In this document: piece by piece, positions 33,604 through 41,953 of the stretch
How the letters are laid out: each line of letters starts with the position of its first letter
Numbering within the stretch: position 1 is the stretch's first letter
Assembly (NCBI RefSeq): GCF_011752565.1
Contig: NZ_VWXK01000014.1
Coordinates: 99,953-163,952, forward strand
DNA length: 64,000 nucleotides
DNA from: Pantoea sp. Ap-967
GTDB taxonomy: Bacteria; Pseudomonadota; Gammaproteobacteria; Pseudomonadales; Pseudomonadaceae
Reading direction: 5' to 3'
The notes under the pieces: model-generated
Seen by the model: only the letters and a program-made list of their open reading frames with translations
The model's database searches: none
Told to the model about the DNA's origin: nothing
Position numbers and translations under genes: made by a program

Positions 33604-34959
33604 ATGAATGCTCTAGCCCGCCGCGCCGCTGGCCTGTTGCTCAGCACGCTCTGCCTGCCGCTGGCAGCCCAGGCCGCCGATGTGCAACCTACCCACGAAT
33701 TCATCCTCGACAACGGCCTGAAGGTGGTCGTGCGCGAGGACCACCGCGCGCCGGTGGTGGTGTCGCAGATCTGGTACAAGGTCGGCTCCAGCTACGAGAC
33801 CCCGGGCCAGACCGGCCTGTCCCACGCCCTGGAACACATGATGTTCAAGGGCAGTGCCAAGGTCGGCCCCGGCGAGGCCTCGCGCATCCTGCGCGACCTC
33901 GGCGCCGAGGAAAACGCCTTTACCAGTGACGACTACACCGCCTATTACCAGGTGCTGGCCCGCGACCGCCTGCCGGTGGCCCTGGAGCTCGAAGCCGACC
34001 GCCTGGCCAGCCTGCGCCTGCCGGCCGACGAGTTCACCCGCGAAATCGAAGTCATCAAGGAAGAGCGCCGCCTGCGCACCGACGACCAACCCAGCGCCAA
34101 GGCCTTCGAGCTGTTCCGTGCCATGGCCTACCCGGCCAGCGGCTACCACACCCCGACCATCGGCTGGATGGCCGACCTCGAACGCATGAAGGTCGAGGAA
34201 CTGCGCCACTGGTACGAGTCCTGGTATGCGCCGAACAACGCCACCCTGGTGGTGGTTGGCGATGTCACCGTCGACGAAGTGAAGGGCCTGGCACAGAAGT
34301 ATTTCGCCAGCATTCCCAAGCGCGCCGTGCCACCGGCCAAGCTGCCGCTGGAACTGGCCGAGCCCGGCGAGCGCCTGCTGACCGTGCATGTGCGCACCCA
34401 GCTGCCCAGCCTGATCTACGGCTTCAACGTGCCGAGCCTGGCCACCGCCAAGTCCCCCCGCACCGTGCACGCCCTGCGCCTGATCTCGGCCCTGCTCGAC
34501 GGTGGCTACAGCGCACGCATGCCGGCCCGCCTGGAGCGCGGCCAGGAGCTGGTGGCCGGCGCTTCGTCCAGCTACAACGCCTTCACCCGCGGCGACAGCC
34601 TGTTCCTGGTTTCGGCCACGCCGAATGTGCAGAAGCAGAAAACCCTGGCCGATGTCGAGAAAGGCGTGTGGCAGCTGCTCGATGAACTCAAGACCACCCC
34701 GCCCAGCGCCGAAGAGCTGGAGCGCGTGCGCGCCCAGGTCATCGCCGGGCTGGTGTATGACCGCGACTCCATCAGCAGCCAGGCCACCACCATTGGCCAG
34801 CTGGAAACCGTTGGGCTGTCGTGGAAGCTGATCGACAGCGAGCTGGACGAACTCAAGCAAGTCACCCCCGAGGACATCCAGAACGCCGCGCGCACCTATT
34901 TCACCCGCGAACGCCTGAGCGTTGCCCACGTACTGCCCGAGGAGTCCGCTCATGAGTGA
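33604..34959 (+). CDS. M16-family zinc metalloprotease (catalytic member of pair)
   Basis: The 451-residue protein has a signal peptide (LLLSTLCLPLAAQAAD) and an M16 peptidase domain with the inverted zinc motif HALEH at residues 74-78 (GLSHALEHMMFKGS), the distal Glu region (ENAFTSDDYTAYYQ) and the M16 C-terminal domain (YGFNVPSLATA...ALLDGGYSARMPARLERG). It is probably periplasmic. It overlaps the next gene by 8 nt; the two are expected to form a heterodimer in which this is the active subunit. Substrates are unknown. Confidence 0.87.
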   Translation: MNALARRAAGLLLSTLCLPLAAQAADVQPTHEFILDNGLKVVVREDHRAPVVVSQIWYKVGSSYETPGQTGLSHALEHMMFKGSAKVGPGEASRILRDLGAEENAFTSDDYTAYYQVLARDRLPVALELEADRLASLRLPADEFTREIEVIKEERRLRTDDQPSAKAFELFRAMAYPASGYHTPTIGWMADLERMKVEELRHWYESWYAPNNATLVVVGDVTVDEVKGLAQKYFASIPKRAVPPAKLPLELAEPGERLLTVHVRTQLPSLIYGFNVPSLATAKSPRTVHALRLISALLDGGYSARMPARLERGQELVAGASSSYNAFTRGDSLFLVSATPNVQKQKTLADVEKGVWQLLDELKTTPPSAEELERVRAQVIAGLVYDRDSISSQATTIGQLETVGLSWKLIDSELDELKQVTPEDIQNAARTYFTRERLSVAHVLPEESAHE

Positions 34960-36433
34960 TCGCGCCCCCCGCTACACCCTGATCGGCACCGGTATCATCG
35001 CCCTGGTGGTGGCCGTGGCCGCCGTGCTGGCGCGCCCGGCCCACTCCGAGGCCCAGGCCACCGCCGCACGCCCGGCCAACACCCTGCAGTCGCTGGCCGA
35101 ACTGGACAGCAAGGCACCGAGCCGGCGCCAGCTGAACATCCAGCACTGGACCACCACCGAAGGCGCCCGGGTACTGTTCGTCGAAGCCCGCGAACTGCCG
35201 ATGTTCGACCTGCGCGTCACCTTCGCTGCCGGCAGCAGCCAGGACGGCAATACCCCTGGCCTGGCCGCGCTGACCAACGCCATGCTCAACGAGGGCGTGG
35301 CCGGCAAGGACGTGACTGCCATCGCCCAAGGCTTCGAAGGCCTGGGCGCCGACTTCGGCAACGGCTCCTACCGCGACATGGCCGTCGCCTCGCTGCGCAG
35401 CCTCAGCACCCAGGACAAGCGCGAGCCAGCGCTCAAGCTGTTCGCCGAGGTGGCCGGCAAGCCAACGTTCCCGGAAGACGCCCTCAAGCGCATCAAGAAC
35501 CAGCTGTTGGCCGGTTTCGAATACGAGAAGCAGAACCCCGGTAAAATCGCCGGCAAGGCCCTGTTCGGCAAGCTGTATGGCGACCACCCCTATGCCCACC
35601 CTGCCGACGGCAGCGCCCAGAGCATCCCGGGCATCACCCTGGAGCAACTGCGCGCCTTCCACGCCAAGGCCTACGCCGCGGGCAACGCGGTAATCGCGCT
35701 GGTCGGTGACCTCAGCCGCGAAGAGGCCGAAGCGGTGGCCAGCCAGGTTTCCGCTGCCCTGCCCAAGGGCCCGGCGCTGGCCAAACCGGCCGAGCCAGCC
35801 GAACCCAAGGCAGGCGCCACCCACATCGACTTCCCGAGCAAGCAAACCCACCTGATGCTCGCCGAGCTTGGCATCGACCGCCAGGACCCGGACTGGCCGG
35901 CCCTGTCGCTGGGCAACCAGATTCTCGGCGGCGGCGCCTTTGGCACCCGGCTGATGAGCGAAGTCCGTGAAAAACGCGGCCTGACCTACGGCGTGTACTC
36001 GGTGTTCAGCCCGATGCAGGTGCGCGGCCCGTTCATGATCAACCTGCAGACCCGCGCCGAGCTCAGCGAAGGCACGCTCAAGCTGGTGCAGGACATCCTC
36101 GCCGACTACCTCAAGAACGGCCCAACCCAGCAAGAGCTGGACGACGCCAAGCGCGAACTGGCGGGCAGCTTCCCGCTGTCCAACGCCAGCAACAGCAGCA
36201 TCGTCGGCCAACTGGGCGCCATTGGCTTCTATAATCTGCCGCTGACCTGGCTTGAGGACTTCATGCAGCAGTCCCAGGCGCTGACCGTCGAGCAGGTCAA
36301 GGCAGCGATGAACAAGCACCTGTCCGCCGACAAACTGGTGATCGTCACCGTCGGCCCCAAGGTTGCGCAAAAGCCGCTGCCGGCCCCCACTGACAAACCC
36401 GCCGAGCAACCGCTCGGCGTACCGGAGCACTAA
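34952..36433 (+). CDS. M16-family peptidase-like protein lacking the HxxEH motif
   Basis: The 493-residue protein has an N-terminal membrane/signal helix (TLIGTGIIALVVAVAAVLA) followed by M16 domains. At the usual zinc site it reads GLAALTNAMLNEGV, with no HxxEH, so it should be a non-catalytic partner. The C-terminal half keeps the substrate-contact segment GGGAFGTRLMSEVREKRGLTYG. It overlaps the upstream M16 gene by 8 nt and the rsmD start by 1 nt (TAATG). Confidence 0.87.
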   Translation: MSDRAPRYTLIGTGIIALVVAVAAVLARPAHSEAQATAARPANTLQSLAELDSKAPSRRQLNIQHWTTTEGARVLFVEARELPMFDLRVTFAAGSSQDGNTPGLAALTNAMLNEGVAGKDVTAIAQGFEGLGADFGNGSYRDMAVASLRSLSTQDKREPALKLFAEVAGKPTFPEDALKRIKNQLLAGFEYEKQNPGKIAGKALFGKLYGDHPYAHPADGSAQSIPGITLEQLRAFHAKAYAAGNAVIALVGDLSREEAEAVASQVSAALPKGPALAKPAEPAEPKAGATHIDFPSKQTHLMLAELGIDRQDPDWPALSLGNQILGGGAFGTRLMSEVREKRGLTYGVYSVFSPMQVRGPFMINLQTRAELSEGTLKLVQDILADYLKNGPTQQELDDAKRELAGSFPLSNASNSSIVGQLGAIGFYNLPLTWLEDFMQQSQALTVEQVKAAMNKHLSADKLVIVTVGPKVAQKPLPAPTDKPAEQPLGVPEH

Positions 36434-37035
36434 TGCCTAGATCCACCCCTCCCGCCCGCCCGCAACAGGGCCAAAGCAAGGGCCAGGGTCACCTGCGCAT
36501 CATCGCCGGCGAGTGGCGCAGCCGCCGCCTGGCGGTGCCCGAAGGCGATGGCCTGCGGCCAACGCCTGACCGCGTGCGCGAAACCGTGTTCAACTGGCTG
36601 GCGCCCTACATCGAAGGCGCCCGGGTGCTGGACGCCTTCACCGGCAGCGGCGCCCTGGTGCTCGAAGCGCTGTCCCGCGGCGCCGAGGATGCCGTGGCGC
36701 TGGACAGCAACCCGGCCGCCATCGCCAACCTGAAGAACAACCTCGAAATCCTGCGCTGCCCGCGCGGGCAGATCCTGCAGACCGACGCCCTGCGCTACCT
36801 GCAGAACCCGGCCAAGCAGCAGTTCGACGTGGTGTTCCTCGACCCGCCGTTTCACCAGAACCTGCTGGGCGAAACCTGCAACCTGCTGGAACAGAACCAG
36901 TGGCTGGGTGAGCAGGCCTGGGTCTACACCGAAAGCGAAGCGGCCCCTTCGACCCTGGCAATGCCTGGCAACTGGCGCCTGCACCGGGAGAAAAAGACGG
37001 GCCAGGTGCACTATGCGCTTTGGCAGCGCGGCTGA
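36433..37035 (+). CDS. rsmD: 16S rRNA (guanine966-N2)-methyltransferase
   Basis: The 200-residue protein has the family start region LRIIAGEWRSRRLAVPEGDGLRPTPDRVRETVFNWL, a SAM-binding VLDAFTGSGALVLEALSRGA and the catalytic DPPF (VVFLDPPFHQNLL). It modifies 16S rRNA during 30S assembly. Its ATG overlaps the M16 partner stop by one base. A basic glutamine-rich N-terminal tail of about 18 residues precedes the domain. Confidence 0.94.
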   Translation: MPRSTPPARPQQGQSKGQGHLRIIAGEWRSRRLAVPEGDGLRPTPDRVRETVFNWLAPYIEGARVLDAFTGSGALVLEALSRGAEDAVALDSNPAAIANLKNNLEILRCPRGQILQTDALRYLQNPAKQQFDVVFLDPPFHQNLLGETCNLLEQNQWLGEQAWVYTESEAAPSTLAMPGNWRLHREKKTGQVHYALWQRG

Positions 37036-37127
37036 TGCCCTGGGCCCAGCCGGCTACCGACCAATAGCGCAGGTACAGCGGCGCTGTTTCATGGCACTCT
37101 AGGCAGGCACATCACGAGTCGCCCAGC

Positions 37128-38153
37128 ATGCCCAGCACTACCACCAGCTTTCGCCCGGCCATTGGCCTGTCCAACCCCCACCTGCAGACCTTGTGGGGGC
37201 CGCTGTGGCGCAAGCTGCCTGCCATCGAGCGCACGCGCGAACGCCTGTGGCTGGCCGACGGCGACTTCCTCGACCTGGACTGGCACGGCCCGCACCAGCC
37301 CGATGCACCGCTGGTGCTGGTGCTGCACGGGCTGACCGGCTCTTCCCACTCGCCCTATGTCAAAGGCTTGCAGCAATCGCTGCAGGCCCGCGGCTGGGCC
37401 AGTGTGGCGGTGAACTGGCGGGGCTGTTCGGGGGAACCGAACCTGCTGCCGCGCAGCTACCATTCCGGCGCCAGCGAAGACCTGGCCGAGGTGGTTACCC
37501 ACTTGCGTGCCCAGCGGCCCCTGGCGCCGCTGTACGCGGTTGGCTATTCGCTGGGCGGCAACGTCTTGCTCAAGTACCTGGGGGAGAGCGGTTCAGCCAG
37601 CCAGCTGGAGGCTGCCGTGGCGGTTTCCGTGCCGTTTCGCCTGGACCAATGCGCCGACCGCATCGGCCAAGGTTTTTCCAAGGTGTACCAGGCGCACTTC
37701 ATGCGCGAGATGCTGGCCTACCTGCAGCTCAAGCAACGGCACTTTCGCGACCGCGGGCACCACGAGGGCCTGGCCGCCCTCGACCGGTTGGGCCCACTGG
37801 GCCGGATGAAAACCTTCTGGGATTTCGACGGCAGGGTCACCGCACCGCTCAACGGTTTCAGCGATGCGCACGATTATTATCGGCGCGCCTCAAGCCGGTA
37901 CTACCTGGGTGAAAACCGCACGCCGACGTTGATTATCCAAGCCAGCGATGACCCGTTCGTGTTCGGCCACAGCCTGCCCTTGGCCAATGAACTGGCGGCC
38001 AATACGCAGTTCGAGTTGCATGAGCGTGGCGGGCATGTGGGGTTTGTCGAGGGTAGCTTGCGCAACCCGGGCTATTACCTGGAGCGGCGGATTCCCCAGT
38101 GGCTGGCGGCCCAGCACCGCCGCGATGACACTGGGGGTACGCCGACCTGGTAG
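37128..38153 (+). CDS. YheT-family alpha/beta hydrolase
   Basis: The 341-residue protein starts with SNPHLQTLWGPLWRK, typical for YheT. It shows the oxyanion segment LVLHGLTGSSHSPYVKGL, VNWRGCSGEPN, the nucleophile elbow GYSLGGNVLLKYLG, and late Asp/His positions (IIQASDDPFVF; HERGGHVGFVEG). Substrates are unknown; carboxylesterase-like activity is likely. The TAG stop codon is formed by the first bases of a REP element, so the last coding bases directly abut the repeat. Confidence 0.87.
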   Translation: MPSTTTSFRPAIGLSNPHLQTLWGPLWRKLPAIERTRERLWLADGDFLDLDWHGPHQPDAPLVLVLHGLTGSSHSPYVKGLQQSLQARGWASVAVNWRGCSGEPNLLPRSYHSGASEDLAEVVTHLRAQRPLAPLYAVGYSLGGNVLLKYLGESGSASQLEAAVAVSVPFRLDQCADRIGQGFSKVYQAHFMREMLAYLQLKQRHFRDRGHHEGLAALDRLGPLGRMKTFWDFDGRVTAPLNGFSDAHDYYRRASSRYYLGENRTPTLIIQASDDPFVFGHSLPLANELAANTQFELHERGGHVGFVEGSLRNPGYYLERRIPQWLAAQHRRDDTGGTPTW

Positions 38154-38262
38154 GAGCGAGCGTAGCTCGCGATGGGGCGCGCAGCGGCCCCAGGCCCGCA
38201 GCTTCACCGCACATGATGCCAGGGCTGCTTTGCAGCCCATCGCGAGCTGCGCTCGCTCCTAC
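38150..38262. repeat. inverted pair of REP elements
   Basis: A forward REP at 38150-38176 (GTAGGAGCGAGCGTAGCTCG) contains the stop codon of the YheT-type gene. A reverse copy lies at 38238-38262. Each is followed or preceded by a small GC-rich arm (GGGGCGC; GGGCTG). Confidence 0.88.
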
Positions 38263-38310
38263 AGGGGGGTTCCCTGGGCGACAGCGCAGCCCGCAAAATG
38301 GCTGCTTTGC

Positions 38311-39165
38311 TTATTCGCCAGTGGCCACGCCGTGCTTGGGATCATTGATCCACTCGCTCCACGACCCCGCGTACAACCGGCCCAGCGGATAACCCGCCAG
38401 CGCCAGGGCGAACAGGTTGTGGCAGGCCGTTACGCCCGACCCGCAATAGGCCACCAAATGCTCTGCTGAGCGGCCAGCGAGCTTTTCCGCAAAGCGCTGT
38501 TTGAGCTGCTGCGCTGGCAGAAACCGCCCGTCGGCACCGATGTTCTCGTTGAACGCCGCGCACTGGGCGCCTGGAATATGCCCGGCCACCGGGTCGATGG
38601 GTTCCACTTCACCGCGAAACCGTGGCAGTGCGCGGGCGTCGATCAAGGTCAGGTCAGGGCTACCCAGGCGCTTGGCCAGGTGCTCGGCGTCAATCAGCAG
38701 CTTGACATCCGCCTCGCCCTTGAACGTGCCTTCGCGCCTGGCCGGTGCATCCAGGCTCAGCGGCAGGTGCGCCGCATGCCAGGCCTTCAGGCCACCATCG
38801 AGAATGGCCACACCGCTGCGCTTGCCCAGCCAGACGAGCAACCACCAGGCCCGCGCGGCAAAGGCCCCCGGGCCATCGTCGTACAGCACCACCTCGCTGT
38901 CATCGTCCAGCCCCCACTCGCGCAGGCGCTCGACCAGCCGCGCCGGCTCCGGCAATGGGTGGCGGCCAGTGCGGCCCTTGTGCACCGGCCCGCTCAGGTC
39001 CCGCTCAAGGTCAGCGAAGTGCGCGCCGGCGATATGCCCCTCGGCATAGCTGCGTTGGCCGTAATCCACATCCTCCAGGGCAAAACGACAATCCAGGATC
39101 ACCAGCTTCGGCGAGTCCAGGCGCTCGGCCAGCTGTTGCGGGGTGATCAATTGCGCAAGGGGCAT
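38311..39165 (-). CDS. sseA: 3-mercaptopyruvate/thiosulfate sulfurtransferase (tandem rhodanese)
   Basis: The 284-residue protein has two rhodanese domains. The inactive first carries LVILDCRFALEDVDYGQRSYAEGHIAGAHF and the second carries the active-site loop YCGSGVTACHN. The CGSGVTA loop fits the 3-mercaptopyruvate type better than classic thiosulfate rhodanese. It transfers sulfane sulfur to a thiophilic acceptor such as cyanide or thioredoxin. ATG at 39165 is preceded by AGGAGATTG. Confidence 0.88.
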   Translation of the reverse strand: MPLAQLITPQQLAERLDSPKLVILDCRFALEDVDYGQRSYAEGHIAGAHFADLERDLSGPVHKGRTGRHPLPEPARLVERLREWGLDDDSEVVLYDDGPGAFAARAWWLLVWLGKRSGVAILDGGLKAWHAAHLPLSLDAPARREGTFKGEADVKLLIDAEHLAKRLGSPDLTLIDARALPRFRGEVEPIDPVAGHIPGAQCAAFNENIGADGRFLPAQQLKQRFAEKLAGRSAEHLVAYCGSGVTACHNLFALALAGYPLGRLYAGSWSEWINDPKHGVATGE

Positions 39166-39200
39166 GACAATCTCCTGATCGATGGCACGAAAGCCCTGGG

Positions 39201-39866
39201 CTAGTGTTCCAGGGCCTGATTGAACGGTACGTGGAATTCCTGGCACAGGGTGTCCACAGCCGTGCGGGCATGGTCGGTGACGAAGCCAAGCTCCAGCACC
39301 AGCACCTGATAGACGCCGCGCTTGAAGGCTTCTTCACCCAGGTGCGCAGAATGCTCACGCGTGGTGCTGAGAAAACGCACCCAAGAGGTCAGCACAATCC
39401 AGGCGTTGATGGTCAGCGATTCGATCTGCGCCGCTTCCATGGCAAGGATTCCCGCTTCGACGAAGCCCCGGTAAATCGCTTGGCCCTGGCGCAGGCAACG
39501 CTCGGAAAAACGCCGGTAGCGCGCCGCCAGTTCGGCATCGCTGTCCAGCAGGTGCTCAAGGTCCCGGTGCAGGAAGCGGTAGTTCCACATCGCCGCCAGC
39601 AGCGCCTTGAGGTAGAAGCGCTTGTCTTCGACCGTGGCTGCACGGCCCTGTGGCGGGCGCAGGAAGCTGTCCACCAATTCTTCGTACTGGCTGAACAGCA
39701 CGGCGATGATCGCCTGCTTGTTGGGGAAGTGGTAATACAGGTTGCCAGGCGAGATTTCCATGTGCGCGGCAATGTGGTTGGTACTGACGCTGCGTTCGCC
39801 CTGCTGGTTGAACAGCTCCAGGCTGCTCTGCACGATGCGCTCTCGGGTTTTCATGCGCGGGGCCAT
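39201..39866 (-). CDS. laoR: TetR-family regulator, LaoR-like
   Basis: The 221-residue protein has an N-terminal TetR helix-turn-helix (VSTNHIAAHMEISPGNLYYHFPNKQAI, about residues 28-54) and a helical ligand domain. It is divergent from the aldehyde dehydrogenase, alcohol dehydrogenase and partner genes, as laoR is from laoCBA in P. aeruginosa, where it represses long-chain alcohol oxidation genes. The ligand and operator were not identified. ATG at 39866 has GGGAG at 7-nt spacing. Confidence 0.72.
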   Translation of the reverse strand: MAPRMKTRERIVQSSLELFNQQGERSVSTNHIAAHMEISPGNLYYHFPNKQAIIAVLFSQYEELVDSFLRPPQGRAATVEDKRFYLKALLAAMWNYRFLHRDLEHLLDSDAELAARYRRFSERCLRQGQAIYRGFVEAGILAMEAAQIESLTINAWIVLTSWVRFLSTTREHSAHLGEEAFKRGVYQVLVLELGFVTDHARTAVDTLCQEFHVPFNQALEH

Positions 39867-40017
39867 GCTCAGCTCCCAGTCTGCAGGCTTTCGGTTAACC
39901 GCCATCTTACGGTGTAACCCGCCCGCAATGCACCGCTTGGCCGGGTGAAAAAAGTCGCACGATGGTGCCGGTTAGAGTATAGGCTCTATAAATTCTCAGC
40001 CCATCCGGGACGCCGCC

Positions 40018-41448
40018 GTGACTTCGCCTCTCGCCTTGCCTGCCGTGCACGTCCATACCGACCTGGCGGCCACCTTCGCCGCCCAGCGCCAAGCCTTTTC
40101 CAGCCACCCGATGCCCCCGGCCGCGCAGCGCCTGCAGTGGCTGAAAAGCCTGCGCCAGGCACTGTTGGCAGGCCAGCAGGCGTTGATCGAGGCGATCGAT
40201 GCCGACTTCGGTGGCCGCAGCGCCGATGAAACCCTGCTGGCCGAGTTGCTGCCTTCGATACAGGGCATCCGCCATGCCGAGCGCCACCTGCAGCGCTGGA
40301 TGCGCCCATCCAGGCGCCGCGTGGGCCTGGCGTTCCAGCCGGCCAGCGCGCGGGTGATCTACCAACCGCTGGGCGTGGTGGGCATCATCGTGCCGTGGAA
40401 CTACCCGCTGTTTCTCGCCATCGGCCCACTGACCGGGGCCCTGGCCGCCGGTAACCGGGTGATGCTCAAACTCAGCGAGTCCACCCCAGCCAGCGCGCTG
40501 GCACTCAAAGCCCTGCTGCAGCGGGTGTTCCCCGAAGACCTGGTCAGCGTGGTGCTGGGCGAAGTCGAAGTGGGCCAGGCATTCGCCCACCTGCCCTTCG
40601 ACCACCTGCTGTTCACCGGTGCCACCCACATCGGCCGCCAAGTGATGCAGGCTGCCGCCGGCAACCTGACCCCGGTAACCCTGGAGCTGGGCGGCAAGTC
40701 ACCGGCGATCGTTTCCGCCAGCGTGCCGCTGGACACCGCCGCCGAGCGCATCGCCTTCGGCAAAACCCTCAATGCCGGCCAGACCTGCGTCGCGCCCGAC
40801 TACGTGCTGGTGCCACGCGAACGCCTGCAGGCTTTCGCCGACGCCTACCGCAACGCCGTGCACAAGCTGTACCCGCAGGTCGCCAACAACCCCGACTACA
40901 GCGCCATCATCAACCCCCGGCAGTTGCAGCGCCTGCAACAGCTGCTGGACGATGCCCGCGCCAAGGGCGCCGAAGTCGTCGACCTGTACCCCGACGAAAA
41001 CCGTCAGGGCCGGCGCTTGCCACCGCACCTGCTGACCCAGGTGAATGACGGCATGCGGGTGATGCAAGACGAAATCTTCGGCCCGTTGCTGCCGCTGGTG
41101 CCCTACGACTGCCTCGATGAGGCCTTGGCCTACATCAACCAGCGCCCACGCCCCCTGGCGCTTTACTACTTCGGCTACGACCGGGACGAGCAGGCCCACG
41201 TGCTGCAATACAGCCATTCGGGCGGGGTGTGCCTGAACGACACCCTGCTGCATGTGGCCCAGGACGACCTGCCGTTCGGTGGCATCGGCCCCTCCGGCAT
41301 GGGGCATTACCATGGCCACGAGGGCTTCCTGACGTTCAGCAAGGCCAAGGCCGTGCTGACCAAGCAGCGCCTGAACGTCGCCCGGCTGATCTACCCACCC
41401 TATGGCAAGGCCTTGCAGCGCCTGGTCTACCGGTTGTTCATCCGCTGA
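40018..41448 (+). CDS. laoC: aldehyde dehydrogenase, LaoC/coniferyl-aldehyde-dehydrogenase type
   Basis: The 476-residue NAD(P)-dependent enzyme has IVPWNYPLFLAIGPL, the cofactor-site FTGATHIGRQVMQ, the catalytic Glu motif LELGGKSPAIV and the catalytic Cys in NAGQTCVAPDYVL. A C-terminal membrane-facing segment (YPPYGKALQRLVYRLFIR) resembles fatty-aldehyde dehydrogenases. Similar proteins are annotated as coniferyl aldehyde dehydrogenase; the neighbours favour oxidation of fatty aldehydes to acids. The start is GTG. It overlaps the next gene by one base (TGATG). Confidence 0.82.
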   Translation: MTSPLALPAVHVHTDLAATFAAQRQAFSSHPMPPAAQRLQWLKSLRQALLAGQQALIEAIDADFGGRSADETLLAELLPSIQGIRHAERHLQRWMRPSRRRVGLAFQPASARVIYQPLGVVGIIVPWNYPLFLAIGPLTGALAAGNRVMLKLSESTPASALALKALLQRVFPEDLVSVVLGEVEVGQAFAHLPFDHLLFTGATHIGRQVMQAAAGNLTPVTLELGGKSPAIVSASVPLDTAAERIAFGKTLNAGQTCVAPDYVLVPRERLQAFADAYRNAVHKLYPQVANNPDYSAIINPRQLQRLQQLLDDARAKGAEVVDLYPDENRQGRRLPPHLLTQVNDGMRVMQDEIFGPLLPLVPYDCLDEALAYINQRPRPLALYYFGYDRDEQAHVLQYSHSGGVCLNDTLLHVAQDDLPFGGIGPSGMGHYHGHEGFLTFSKAKAVLTKQRLNVARLIYPPYGKALQRLVYRLFIR

Positions 41449-41933
41449 TGCAGCGCCGCGACCTGTTGCGTCTGAGCCTGGGCGCCAGCGTGTTCCTTGG
41501 CACCGTGAGCCTGGTTGGCTGCTCGGCGCAGTCGCCCGCTGACGGCTACCGGGTGCTGCGCGATGACGACCTGCCCGTACTGGGGGCCTTGATCCCGGTG
41601 GTGCTGGCCGGCACCTCGGCCACGGCAGCCGTGGTACTGCGAAGCGTCGACCACACCCTGGCGGCACTTTCACCGGAAATGCTCAAGCTCACCCGGCAAC
41701 TGTTCGACGTGCTGAGCCTGCCGCTCACCCGCGGCCCGCTGACGGGCGTCTGGGGCGCCTGGGAACAGGCCAGCGCCGATCAGGTCACGGCTTTTCTCCA
41801 GCGCTGGCAGGACAGTTCGCTGAACCTGCTGCGCATGGGCCACGCCTCGCTCCTGCAGCTGTTGTTGATGGCCTGGTACGAATGCCCGCAAGCCTGGGCT
41901 GCCTGCGGCTACCCCGGCCCGCCGAACATCTGA
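41448..41933 (+). CDS. laoB: Tat-type small partner protein, LaoB-like
   Basis: The 161-residue protein begins MQRRDLLRLSLGASVFLGTV, with a twin-arginine motif, a hydrophobic core and a possible lipobox (SLVGCS). The mature part resembles the small subunit (subunit 3) of gluconate-dehydrogenase-type GMC enzymes. It is translationally coupled to laoC and followed by the GMC oxidoreductase. It probably helps the partner enzyme reach the membrane or cell envelope; this is inferred. Confidence 0.7.
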   Translation: MQRRDLLRLSLGASVFLGTVSLVGCSAQSPADGYRVLRDDDLPVLGALIPVVLAGTSATAAVVLRSVDHTLAALSPEMLKLTRQLFDVLSLPLTRGPLTGVWGAWEQASADQVTAFLQRWQDSSLNLLRMGHASLLQLLLMAWYECPQAWAACGYPGPPNI

Positions 41934-41953
41934 AAACAACAAGAGCATCGCCC

